Under the pieces are notes generated by a model, which saw only the letters and a list, made by a program, of their open reading frames with translations, was not told where the DNA came from and made no database searches. DNA of 8,046 nucleotides, taken from NCBI GenBank assembly GCA_017466965.1, contig JAFTTD010000294.1:1-8046 (forward strand). Reading direction: 5' to 3'. Below, one piece after another: positions 1 through 6,743 of the stretch. The translations under genes were made by a program, and so were the position numbers. The stretch comes from Bacteroidaceae bacterium. Lineage in GTDB: Bacteria > Bacteroidota > Bacteroidia > Bacteroidales > Bacteroidaceae. Positions within the stretch are counted from its first letter, which is position 1. Every line of letters starts with the position of its first letter.

Positions 1-1653
1 AAGACGGAGATATTCTTCTGAATAACCATTCATTAATAATTGTTTTTGTTGCAGAACCAAATCCATCTCATGCAATTTTTCATTCAATAAATTGATTTCA
101 GCCTTCAAATTATTTATAATGCCAAGTTTACGTCTTATATACCTCTTCATCAAAGGTTTTTCAATATCATAGCGTAAATGTATGGCCTTAAAGAAATGCG
201 AAAGAAACGCTTCAAAGTCACCTTCATCAAACGCCTTTATGGAATCATTATATTCAATATCAGCACCAGCACGTTTTAATGCCATATCAACTGCGGACTG
301 ATTATTAAACATTGAAGAAAAAGCCACTACATTTGGATTTACAAAAACATCAGATTGTAAAATCGCCTTTTTTAATTTCAGTCCTTTTAACGATCTGCAT
401 CTGCTCAATGCTACGTATGTTTGCCCACCAGCAAAAACACCACCTGTAAAATCTATTACTACATTATTGAAAGTTAAGCCTTGACTCTTATGTATTGTTA
501 TGGCCCAAGCTAAACGTACAGGAAACTGTATGAACACCCCCAATTCTTCCTCTTCTATTTTCTTTTCTTTTTCATTATAAGTATATCTGACATTAGCCCA
601 TTGAGTACGTTCTACATCATATTCACTTCCATCATCTGTAGAAACATACAAATATTTCCCTTCATTATCAATTCCTGTAATAAGGCCAATAGTACCATTA
701 ACCCATCGTTTTTCCGGATCATTTTTGATAAATATTATCTGCGCCCCAACTTTAAGTTCCAAATCCAACAATGTAGGCAATGAGTTTTCAGGAAACTCCC
801 CCTTAATTTCACCAGAGAAAACAACTGAATCGCCAGGAATTTCTGCTAAATTCTTTTGATTTATAGAATCCACAATATCACGACGCGCTGCTAAAGTCAC
901 AGACATGCCACACACATTGTTAGATTCATTATTGTCATCAAAATCCTTATCTACGCAAGTATTAAGTAATTGCAGATCTGCAGATTGAACACTATTTGTC
1001 CTTATATGGTCTAAAACGTTTATAAAAACAGAATCAGTCTGCCTATATACCTTTGTTAATTCTATAGACACTAATTGCATTTCTCTGAAAACTTTTGCAG
1101 AAAAGAAATGAGGAGTTTCATAAAAGCGGTTTAGTATTTCACGCTCATCACGAGTTACCACAGGTTCTAATTGAAAAACATCACCTACAAGAAGAAGTTG
1201 CTTTCCACCAAAAGGCAAACGGGTATTACCTGAATAAAACCTCAAAACCTTGTCTATAAAATCTATAATATCAGCACGAACCATTGAAATCTCATCAATT
1301 ATAATGAGTTCCAAAGCTTTAATAATCTTGCAATGTTCCTTATTATATTTTAGAAAATCACGCAATTGTCGCCCTGATGAAAATCTTGGGTCATCAGGCA
1401 GTAGAGGATGAAATGGCAGTTTGAAAAAACTATGCAATGTACTACCACCAACATTTATAGCAGCAATACCTGTAGGTGCAAGTACTACATACTCCTTTTT
1501 AGTAACAGAGCATATATATTTAAGAAAAGTAGATTTGCCCGTTCCAGCTTTTCCTGTCAGAAAAACAGACTGGGAAGTGAATTTCAGCAAATCCAAAGCA
1601 TTTTTGAATTGTGGATTATTGGTATCAATATCTTTAATATCTAACTCCTTCAT
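1..1653 (-). CDS. Pif1/RecD-like superfamily 1 helicase, partial (C-terminus beyond left edge)
   Basis: Predicted ATP-dependent DNA helicase. The frame is open without a stop for all 551 codons from the ATG at 1653 to the window edge, so the C-terminus is missing. Visible motifs in order: Walker [10 protein letters not shown] (residues 34-42), motif Ia APTGIAA (60-66), Walker B IIIDEISM (117-124), motif [12 protein letters not shown] (157-165), motif [13 protein letters not shown] (384-395) and motif [15 protein letters not shown] (413-425). This set and its spacing match the Pif1/RecD (SF1B) core. After the core, residues about 468-495 resemble one TPR repeat, and about 505-545 are Leu/Lys/Glu-rich and likely coiled coil, so there is an accessory C-terminal region of unknown role. 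The start overlaps the end of miaA by 20 bp, which suggests translational coupling as the last visible gene of the operon. It is probably a cytoplasmic, DNA-acting enzyme. The substrate cannot be told from the sequence. Confidence 0.9.
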   Translation of the reverse strand, partial: MKELDIKDIDTNNPQFKNALDLLKFTSQSVFLTGKAGTGKSTFLKYICSVTKKEYVVLAPTGIAAINVGGSTLHSFFKLPFHPLLPDDPRFSSGRQLRDFLKYNKEHCKIIKALELIIIDEISMVRADIIDFIDKVLRFYSGNTRLPFGGKQLLLVGDVFQLEPVVTRDEREILNRFYETPHFFSAKVFREMQLVSIELTKVYRQTDSVFINVLDHIRTNSVQSADLQLLNTCVDKDFDDNNESNNVCGMSVTLAARRDIVDSINQKNLAEIPGDSVVFSGEIKGEFPENSLPTLLDLELKVGAQIIFIKNDPEKRWVNGTIGLITGIDNEGKYLYVSTDDGSEYDVERTQWANVRYTYNEKEKKIEEEELGVFIQFPVRLAWAITIHKSQGLTFNNVVIDFTGGVFAGGQTYVALSRCRSLKGLKLKKAILQSDVFVNPNVVAFSSMFNNQSAVDMALKRAGADIEYNDSIKAFDEGDFEAFLSHFFKAIHLRYDIEKPLMKRYIRRKLGIINNLKAEINLLNEKLHEMDLVLQQKQLLMNGYSEEYLRL

Positions 1654-2563
1654 TGTTTATGCCTAAAATATCACTGACTTCACGTAACAAGTCTTCATTT
1701 TTCATATCATCAATATCAAACCAATGAAAATCTTCGTCATGTCCAAACCAATTCATCTGTTTTTTTGCATACACACGCGTATTTTTTTTCATGCGTTCAA
1801 TTGCCATTTCAAGTTCCCATTCACCATCAAGATATTTGAACATTTCTTTATACCCAACAGTGTTGAGTGAATTAAGATGACTAAGATGATGAACAGATTT
1901 TGCTTCTTCCAACAATCCATCATTCATCATCTGGTCAACGCGCATGTTAATTCTGTTGAAAAGATTCTCTCTTTTTCTCCTTAATCCTAATTTAACTATA
2001 TTGAACGGACGCGCTTTCTTTTTATTGGTTCTGAAGGATGAATATGGAATACCTGTCATATAAAAAACTTCTAACGCATGAACTATCCTTTTATAATTCT
2101 TCAAATCCGCTATTGCATAAAATTTCGGGTCAACAACTCGCAATTCACCAACCAAGCTGTCAAGTCCTTCTTCATTATATCTTTTTTGAATTTCAGAGCG
2201 TACATCTTCTGTTATTGTAGGAATATCGTCAAGACCTTTTGTAACAGCGTCAATATACATCATACTTCCGCCACACATAAGCACAAAATCATGCTCGACA
2301 AACAATTTTGGTAACAAATCCATAACATCAGTTTCAAATTGAGCAGCACTATAATACTGATCAAGTTCCAATGTTCCTACAAAAAAATGCTGAACATCAT
2401 CAAGTTGGGATTGTGTCGGAGCAGCTGTTCCTATTGGTAAACCTTTGTAAATCTGCCGTGAATCAGCAGATATTATAGGAGAAGACAAGAGCTTAGCCAA
2501 AGAAAGGCTAAGCTCTGTTTTCCCAACCCCTGTAGGTCCGGTCAAAACAACTAATGTTTTCAT
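1634..2563 (-). CDS. miaA: tRNA dimethylallyltransferase (MiaA)
   Basis: Transfers a dimethylallyl group from DMAPP to N6 of A37 in tRNAs that read codons starting with U, in the cytoplasm; this is the first step toward i6A/ms2i6A. The 309-residue product starts [10 protein letters not shown]. It carries the P-loop GPTGVGKT (9-16), the DSR triad (34-36) of the SADSRQIY segment, GTAAPT (45-50), GGSMMY (98-103), TVGYKE (235-240) and the C-terminal [11 protein letters not shown] stretch (263-273), all typical of MiaA. Length is normal for the family. I chose the ATG at 2563 over a GTG/ATG pair 18-21 bp upstream for two reasons: Bacteroides homologues, as I remember them, begin just before the P-loop strand, and this ATG sits behind an A-rich leader one base after the stop of the upstream gene. 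The longer form (from 2584) would overlap that gene. The 3' end overlaps the helicase gene by 20 bp. Some Bacteroidales carry two miaA copies; this window shows one. Confidence 0.95.
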   Translation of the reverse strand: MKTLVVLTGPTGVGKTELSLSLAKLLSSPIISADSRQIYKGLPIGTAAPTQSQLDDVQHFFVGTLELDQYYSAAQFETDVMDLLPKLFVEHDFVLMCGGSMMYIDAVTKGLDDIPTITEDVRSEIQKRYNEEGLDSLVGELRVVDPKFYAIADLKNYKRIVHALEVFYMTGIPYSSFRTNKKKARPFNIVKLGLRRKRENLFNRINMRVDQMMNDGLLEEAKSVHHLSHLNSLNTVGYKEMFKYLDGEWELEMAIERMKKNTRVYAKKQMNWFGHDEDFHWFDIDDMKNEDLLREVSDILGINNEGVRY

Positions 2564-2564
2564 T

Positions 2565-3110
2565 TTAGTATGGTTCACCATCACTTATATCCAGTCCTTC
2601 AAGGTCTATATCTTCGTCTGATATGTCACTTCCGTACAAATCATCGTCATCATCTATCAAAGATGCAGATGTAATCGGATTATTAGTGAAAAGAGCATCA
2701 AAATCAATAGATTGAGCCGGAGCTTCACCTCTTGATTTGCTAACAATCCCCTTATCCTGTGTTTTAGATGTTATTATTTCAGACAATTCTATAAAAAAGC
2801 AACGATCAGCCAATGGATCAAAAGTATATAATAAATGCTGTTTCTCATCCTCAAGGAATTCGCTAAGGCGAGTTTTAGCCATTATATATGAATCCACATC
2901 AGAATCTGTATCCATTACTTCAAGAGTTATTTCCTGACCTTTTTCCCATCCATTCTCGCAAATAGTAAACGAAGTCATCTGGTCATTGGAAAAACCGCAT
3001 GATGATAAAATGAGTTCATGAAACTCATAAAAAGTTGCATCTGAATCAATTTTTATTTCACGTACAAAGTCATCTACTTCATCTGAAATAATTGTAAAAC
3101 GGTAAATCAT
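2565..3110 (-). CDS. pRiA4b ORF-3-like (IS1096 passenger TnpR-like) small acidic protein, function unknown
   Basis: A 181-residue protein resembling the plasmid pRiA4b ORF-3-like family (PF07929 type). That family is named after mobile-element passenger genes but is common as a chromosomal gene, and its biochemical function is unknown. Supporting features are an N-terminal beta strand/helix pattern ([10 protein letters not shown], then a helix around residues 27-37), [14 protein letters not shown] (48-61), and the segment [17 protein letters not shown] (93-109), which corresponds to the family's conserved Tyr/Phe-Asp region. Residues about 110-150 look like a low-complexity linker. Residues 153-181 form a strongly acidic tail that includes a five-Asp run (153-157). 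No signal peptide or membrane segment is visible, so it is probably cytoplasmic. It lies 4 bp after lpxA and 1 bp before miaA, so it is very likely co-translated with them. No transposase, recombinase or terminal repeats flank it, so the family name should not be read as evidence of a transposon here. Confidence 0.8.
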   Translation of the reverse strand: MIYRFTIISDEVDDFVREIKIDSDATFYEFHELILSSCGFSNDQMTSFTICENGWEKGQEITLEVMDTDSDVDSYIMAKTRLSEFLEDEKQHLLYTFDPLADRCFFIELSEIITSKTQDKGIVSKSRGEAPAQSIDFDALFTNNPITSASLIDDDDDLYGSDISDEDIDLEGLDISDGEPY

Positions 3111-3114
3111 TGCA

Positions 3115-3888
3115 TTATCTTATAATACCTCTTTGAGAAGAGCTGATAAATTCAATTATATATTCTATTTCCTTAGACATTGGAATATCCTTACGAATTT
3201 GTTCTATTGCTTCATTTACAGTCAGATTGCTATTATATACTAATCTGTAAGCATTATGGATATTCTCAATAACATCAGCACTGAATCCTCTACGTCTTAA
3301 TCCTACGATGTTAAGACCTGCGTATGCAATTGGTTCCTTACCGCCAATTATGAATGGAGGTATATCCTTGCTTGTGCGACTTCCACCCTGAACCATTGTA
3401 TAACCACCAACTCTACAGAACTGATGCACTAACACAACAGCACTTAATATAGCATTATCATCAATAACCACTTCTCCAGCCAATTTGGTTGAATTTCCCA
3501 TGATAATACCACTTCCCACTTCACAGTCGTGTGCTATATGGGCATTTTCCATAATCAGGTTTCCACTTCCTACTACAGTTTTTCCTTTTGAAGCAGTACC
3601 TCTATGTATTGTTACATTCTCTCGGATTTTGTTATTATCCCCTATCTCTACAGTTGTCTCTTCACCCCTGAATTTTAGATCTTGAGGAACAGCACCTATA
3701 ACAGCACCAGGAAACAACGTATTACCATTCCCAAGTCGTGTACCTGAAAGCAGAGTAACACTATTCATCAACACATTATTATCACCAACAACTACATTCT
3801 TGTCTATAAAACAGAAAGGTCCGATTTCACAATTCTCACCAATTTTAGCTTCAGGATCTATAAAAGCTAATGGACTAATTTTTGACAT
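3115..3888 (-). CDS. lpxA: acyl-ACP--UDP-N-acetylglucosamine O-acyltransferase (LpxA)
   Basis: Catalyses the first step of lipid A synthesis: transfer of an R-3-hydroxyacyl chain from ACP to the 3-OH of UDP-GlcNAc, in the cytoplasm. The 257 residues (E. coli has 262) show the hexapeptide repeats of a left-handed beta-helix through about residue 180, for example IGENCEIGPF (16-25). The catalytic motif HIAHDCEVG (117-125) places the general base at His120, equivalent to E. coli His125. VHQFCRVGG (154-162) and the C-terminal signature GLNIVGLRRRGF (191-202) follow. The helical C-terminus ends in RGIIR, like E. coli RGLIR. Aligning by eye from His120, Gly168 falls at E. coli Gly173, the residue that sets the acyl-chain ruler. 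A Gly there fits a long chain (C14 or longer), which agrees with the long hydroxy fatty acids of Bacteroidetes lipid A. It starts 15 bp after the lpxC/fabZ stop, behind an AT-only leader. Confidence 0.97.
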   Translation of the reverse strand: MSKISPLAFIDPEAKIGENCEIGPFCFIDKNVVVGDNNVLMNSVTLLSGTRLGNGNTLFPGAVIGAVPQDLKFRGEETTVEIGDNNKIRENVTIHRGTASKGKTVVGSGNLIMENAHIAHDCEVGSGIIMGNSTKLAGEVVIDDNAILSAVVLVHQFCRVGGYTMVQGGSRTSKDIPPFIIGGKEPIAYAGLNIVGLRRRGFSADVIENIHNAYRLVYNSNLTVNEAIEQIRKDIPMSKEIEYIIEFISSSQRGIIR

Positions 3889-3903
3889 ATTTTTATTATT
3901 ATA

Positions 3904-5286
3904 TTATTTGTTCTTTACTATTTGTGCAGTGAACTCAGCTTCTGCAACTATCGTTTCTCCAACAAATATCAATCCTCTCATTGAAGATATTCCGCGACGC
4001 ACAGGCGCAAGTAGCTTCACCTTAAATACAAGTGTGTCTCCAGGAACAACCTTACGTCTGAACTTGACATTGTCTATCTTCATGAAGTATGTTGAATATT
4101 TATCCGGTTCATCAAGAGAATTAAGAACCAGCAAACCACCAGCTTGTGCCATCGCCTCAACAAGCAAGACTCCCGGCATAACAGGTTCTTGCGGGAAATG
4201 CCCAACAAAGAACGGTTCATTAGAAGTTACATTTTTTATTCCAACGATTGTATTTTCATCAATTGAAATAATCTTGTCAACAAGCTGCATTGGATAACGG
4301 TGTGGAAGAAGTTCGCGAATACGGTTTACATCCATAATCGGTTCCACGTTTGGATCATAGTTCGGACATTGAGTTTCGCATCTGCGTATATCCTTACGAA
4401 TCAAGCGAGCAAATTTATTATTGATAGTATGTCCTGGCTTTGTTGCAATCACCCTACCCTTAATAGGTCTTCCAACGAGAGCCAAATCTCCAATAATATC
4501 TAATAATTTATGACGCGCTGTTTCATTAGGCCATGTCAACGGCTTGTTATTTATGTAACCAAGTTGCGAAGCATCTTTACGAGGAATTCCTATTTTATCA
4601 GCCAAGCTGTCATATCTATCCTGCGGGAGTTCATTTTCATATATAACAATAGCGTTATCCAAATCTCCTCCCTTAATCAGACCAGCCTGCAAGAGTGGTT
4701 CTATCTCACGCACAAATACAAATGTACGCGCAGAAGCAACTTCGTCTTTAAAATCCTTCAATGTGTCAAGAGTGGCAAATTGGCTTGCTAAAATCTTAGA
4801 ATTAAAAGCAATCATAGTATTTACGCAAAACTCATCATCAGGAACAAGAATCAGATGTTCTCCGTTATCGCCATGTATTTCCATTTTGCGCTTAACCACA
4901 TACCAATCCTTTTCTGAATTCTGCTCAACAAGACCAACTCTTTCAATCTCATTCATGAATATAATTGCACTTCCGTCAAGGATTGGCATTTCAGGACCAT
5001 CTAATTGTATGAGACAGTTATCAACACCAGAGGCATACAAGGCAGCCATTGCATGTTCTATTGTGCTGACTCTCAAATCTCCCTTAACCAATACAGTTCC
5101 TCTTTGAGTATCAGCCACATTTTCCGCCAAACAATCAATTATCGGCTGGCCTTCTGCATCAATACGCTGAATTTTATAGCCATGATTCTCTTCAGCAGGA
5201 TTAAAGGTTGCTGTTATGAATTGACCCGTATGTAGTCCTTTACCTTTAAGCACGAATGCTTCTTTCAACGTCTGTTGTTTATGCAT
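3904..5286 (-). CDS. lpxC/fabZ: bifunctional UDP-3-O-acyl-GlcNAc deacetylase / 3-hydroxyacyl-ACP dehydratase (LpxC-FabZ fusion)
   Basis: One 460-residue protein with two enzymes. Residues 1 to about 302 are LpxC, the zinc deacetylase that commits UDP-3-O-acyl-GlcNAc to lipid A. Candidate zinc ligands are His78, His259 and Asp263 (in ARHKLLDIIGD), the catalytic Glu is Glu77 (STIEHAMAA), and the general-acid His is His286 (KPGHTINNK). Residues about 316-460 are FabZ, the beta-hydroxyacyl-ACP dehydratase of fatty-acid elongation. It shows LPHRYPMQLVDKI (327-339), His363 in GHFPQEPVMPG (362-372) and catalytic Glu377. A short linker (303-315) containing two Cys joins them. No frameshift or internal stop separates the halves, so the fusion is real; it is standard in Bacteroidetes. 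Having both activities in one chain places two users of the hydroxyacyl-ACP branch point at fixed stoichiometry. The ATG at 5286 gives MHKQQTLKEAFVLKGKGLHTG, a normal LpxC N-terminus. The gene lies 57 bp after lpxD and 15 bp before lpxA. Confidence 0.98.
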   Translation of the reverse strand: MHKQQTLKEAFVLKGKGLHTGQFITATFNPAEENHGYKIQRIDAEGQPIIDCLAENVADTQRGTVLVKGDLRVSTIEHAMAALYASGVDNCLIQLDGPEMPILDGSAIIFMNEIERVGLVEQNSEKDWYVVKRKMEIHGDNGEHLILVPDDEFCVNTMIAFNSKILASQFATLDTLKDFKDEVASARTFVFVREIEPLLQAGLIKGGDLDNAIVIYENELPQDRYDSLADKIGIPRKDASQLGYINNKPLTWPNETARHKLLDIIGDLALVGRPIKGRVIATKPGHTINNKFARLIRKDIRRCETQCPNYDPNVEPIMDVNRIRELLPHRYPMQLVDKIISIDENTIVGIKNVTSNEPFFVGHFPQEPVMPGVLLVEAMAQAGGLLVLNSLDEPDKYSTYFMKIDNVKFRRKVVPGDTLVFKVKLLAPVRRGISSMRGLIFVGETIVAEAEFTAQIVKNK

Positions 5287-5343
5287 AACTAAATAAAATT
5301 ATTTCTATAAAAAACTCTTATCTAAAAACTATACAAAGATGCA
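5287..5343 (-). other. lpxD-lpxC/fabZ spacer, possible weak internal promoter
   Basis: This 57-bp AT-rich gap is the only notable spacer inside the minus-strand block. On the minus strand it contains a TTTG followed closely by TAGTTTTT, a 7-of-8 match to the Bacteroidetes -7 element TAnnTTTG. The two are not separated by the usual 19-21 bases, so promoter activity is speculative. No stem-loop with a U-run is visible, so read-through from lpxD is expected. Confidence 0.2.
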
Positions 5344-6393
5344 TTATTTAGATAAATTTTCTTTTATTTCTGCTAATTCTTTTTTCATTCTCACAAAATC
5401 AGTTACCATCTCTGGCAAACTCTTTAGAGAAGCTGCTTGTCGAGCAAAACTCTTGTGGTCAACAGCTGGATAACCCATCACTGTCGCTCCACCCTTTCTG
5501 ATAGCACTTCCACCTGAGACACCCGATTGTGCGCCCACATGAGTCCTGTCACCAACTTTAATATGTCCGGCAATTCCAACCTGTCCGCCAAACATACACC
5601 ATTCGCCCACTTTTGCACTGCCAGCCACACCAGTCTGAGATGACATCACTGTGTGTGCTCCAACCTCAACATTATGAGCTATCTGCACAAGGTTATCAAG
5701 TTTAACACCTTTATGAACAATTGTCGTTCCCATCGTTGAGCGGTCAACACAAGTATTAGCTCCTATTTCAACATCATCTTCAATTGTCACTATTCCTATC
5801 TGTGGAATCTTCTCATATCCGTCCATTGTCGGAGCAAAACCAAATCCGTCAGCACCTATCACAGCACCTGAATGAATGATAACTCTATTCCCTATGACAC
5901 AATCATGATATATAGTCACGTTAGGATAAATAACAGCATCATCACCAATCTTCACTCCATCGCTTATCACAGCATTTGGATGAACAGACACCCCTTTTCC
6001 CAACACCACATTTTCGCCTATATAAGCCAAAGGGGCAATATAGCAGTCCTCTCCAATAACAGCAGATTCTGAGACAAACGCTCTTTCACTCACACCTGTT
6101 TTTCTTTTTTTCATGCTGTCATAAAGCGCCAGCAATTTTGCAACCGCCTCATAAGCATTATCCACACGAATGAGAGTTGCCGTAATACTTTCTTTTGGCG
6201 TAAAATCACGATTAACAAGTACTACACTTGACTTTGTCTCATAAATATAGCTTTCATATTGCGGATTAGCTAAAAAAGAAAGTGCACCAGGCACGCCTTC
6301 TTCTATTTTTGCAAAAGTACTGACAATAGTATTTTCATCACCATCTACAGTACCTCCTGTAAACATTGCTATCTGTTGCGCGGTAAACTCCAT
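5344..6393 (-). CDS. lpxD: UDP-3-O-(3-hydroxyacyl)glucosamine N-acyltransferase (LpxD)
   Basis: Catalyses the third lipid A step: N-acylation of UDP-3-O-acyl-glucosamine from R-3-hydroxyacyl-ACP, giving the 2,3-diacylated precursor. The 349-residue product has an N-terminal uridine-binding domain (1 to about 100, with [20 protein letters not shown] at 27-46). A left-handed beta-helix of hexapeptide repeats follows (about 105-295), including GADGFGFAP (180-188). [10 protein letters not shown] (236-245) carries the catalytic His240, equivalent to E. coli His239. A C-terminal helix (about 313-349) follows. I start at the ATG at 6393 (MEFTAQQIA), which matches the usual Bacteroides N-terminus. 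The frame extends upstream to a TTG at 6423, but that TTG lies inside the predicted -7 promoter element, so it is unlikely to be used. This is the first gene of the minus-strand operon. Confidence 0.96.
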   Translation of the reverse strand: MEFTAQQIAMFTGGTVDGDENTIVSTFAKIEEGVPGALSFLANPQYESYIYETKSSVVLVNRDFTPKESITATLIRVDNAYEAVAKLLALYDSMKKRKTGVSERAFVSESAVIGEDCYIAPLAYIGENVVLGKGVSVHPNAVISDGVKIGDDAVIYPNVTIYHDCVIGNRVIIHSGAVIGADGFGFAPTMDGYEKIPQIGIVTIEDDVEIGANTCVDRSTMGTTIVHKGVKLDNLVQIAHNVEVGAHTVMSSQTGVAGSAKVGEWCMFGGQVGIAGHIKVGDRTHVGAQSGVSGGSAIRKGGATVMGYPAVDHKSFARQAASLKSLPEMVTDFVRMKKELAEIKENLSK

Positions 6394-6420
6394 CTTTATA
6401 ATCTTTTGTTTATATTTCTG

Positions 6421-6428
6421 CAAATTTA
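6421..6428 (-). promoter_or_regulatory. putative -7 element for the lpxD operon
   Basis: Read on the minus strand this is TAAATTTG, an exact match to the Bacteroidetes primary-sigma -7 consensus TAnnTTTG. It would place the transcript start roughly 20 bases upstream of the lpxD ATG. No convincing TTTG -33 element lies 19-21 bases further upstream, so the assignment rests on one half-site in AT-rich DNA. Confidence 0.4.
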
Positions 6429-6500
6429 ATAAAGAAAATCGTTTTTACATTAGTTTTGTTAGTTTTTTTTTAGAATTGCAAATATCAGACATATAAAATT

Positions 6501-6524
6501 ACACATTTTTCCATTTACATGTGT
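6501..6524. repeat. short inverted repeat ACACAT-N12-ATGTGT
   Basis: The two 6-bp arms are perfect complements around a 12-base loop in the divergent intergenic region. A further matching pair is possible after one mismatch (TTACACAT versus ATGTGTGA). It could be an operator half-site pair or chance in AT-rich sequence. It is not followed by a T-run and does not look like a terminator. Confidence 0.25.
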
Positions 6525-6632
6525 GATTACAGACCAACAAAATCAACTTAAAACACTTATTCGTCTGAATTTTCAACAAGCCTTACAAGGGTTAAATATT
6601 ATTAACACAAAGATTTTTATTGCAAAAGTTGC

Positions 6633-6662
6633 TTTGTATGTGAAATTAATTAGTTAAAATTG
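6633..6662 (+). promoter_or_regulatory. putative promoter of the glycoside hydrolase gene
   Basis: TTTG at 6633-6636 is followed after 18 bases by TAAAATTG (6655-6662). The second element matches the Bacteroidetes -7 consensus TAnnTTTG at 7 of 8 positions; the usual spacing is 19-21. It would give a leader of roughly 75 bases before the ATG at 6744. An alternative exact -7 match, TAGTTTTG at 6451-6458, lies much further upstream and also lacks a -33 partner. Confidence 0.3.
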
Positions 6663-6743
6663 CATTCTAAAGAGGATTTTGGCGAATTTTACAATTCACA
6701 ACAACACAAAAGATGCAATAAAAACTAATCAATTTATCAAAAT

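Larger units (their letters stand above)
6394..6743. other. divergent intergenic region between lpxD and the glycoside hydrolase gene
   Basis: 350 bp, strongly AT-rich, with no credible ORF on either strand. It separates the divergently transcribed lpxD operon and glycoside hydrolase gene, so it must carry both promoters. Contents: a -7-like element on the minus strand near 6421-6428; a nine-T run at 6463-6471; a 6-bp inverted repeat ACACAT/ATGTGT (6501-6506 and 6519-6524); small dyads CCTTACAAGG (6581-6590) and GTTAA/TTAAC (6591-6595 and 6602-6606); and a candidate plus-strand promoter at 6633-6662. No tRNA, riboswitch or small-RNA structure is recognisable by eye. Confidence 0.6.

Noticed and set aside
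601..1666. Plus-strand ORFs at 601-783, 1408-1644 and 1421-1666
   Set aside because: They are antisense to the helicase frame, which is open for 551 codons and carries all core motifs.
2564..2584. Longer MiaA start at the GTG at 2584
   Set aside because: It would overlap the upstream gene by 20 bp and add seven residues before the usual MiaA N-terminus. The ATG at 2563 has the better context, though the longer form cannot be fully excluded.
2565..3110. Reading the pRiA4b/IS1096-type gene as a remnant of a transposon
   Set aside because: No transposase, inverted terminal repeats or target duplications are visible around it, and it fits snugly in the operon with 4-bp and 1-bp gaps.
3800..4297. 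Plus-strand ORF of 165 codons spanning the lpxA start and the FabZ half of the fusion
   Set aside because: It lies antisense to two genes with full catalytic motifs, has no recognisable domain, and its Ser/Thr/Pro/Ile-rich composition is typical of an antisense shadow.
4300..5235. Several plus-strand ORFs of 67-114 codons across the LpxC half
   Set aside because: All are opposite a conserved enzyme frame, overlap each other, and show no domain or plausible start context.
5287..5343. Repeated motifs resembling CTATAAAAAACT and CTAAAAACTATA
   Set aside because: They are short, imperfect, and sit in nearly pure A/T sequence; no stem-loop or consistent repeat unit forms.
6394..6423. N-terminal extension of LpxD to a TTG codon at 6423
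   Set aside because: The added residues are Lys/Gln-rich and absent from typical LpxD, and the TTG is part of the predicted -7 element.
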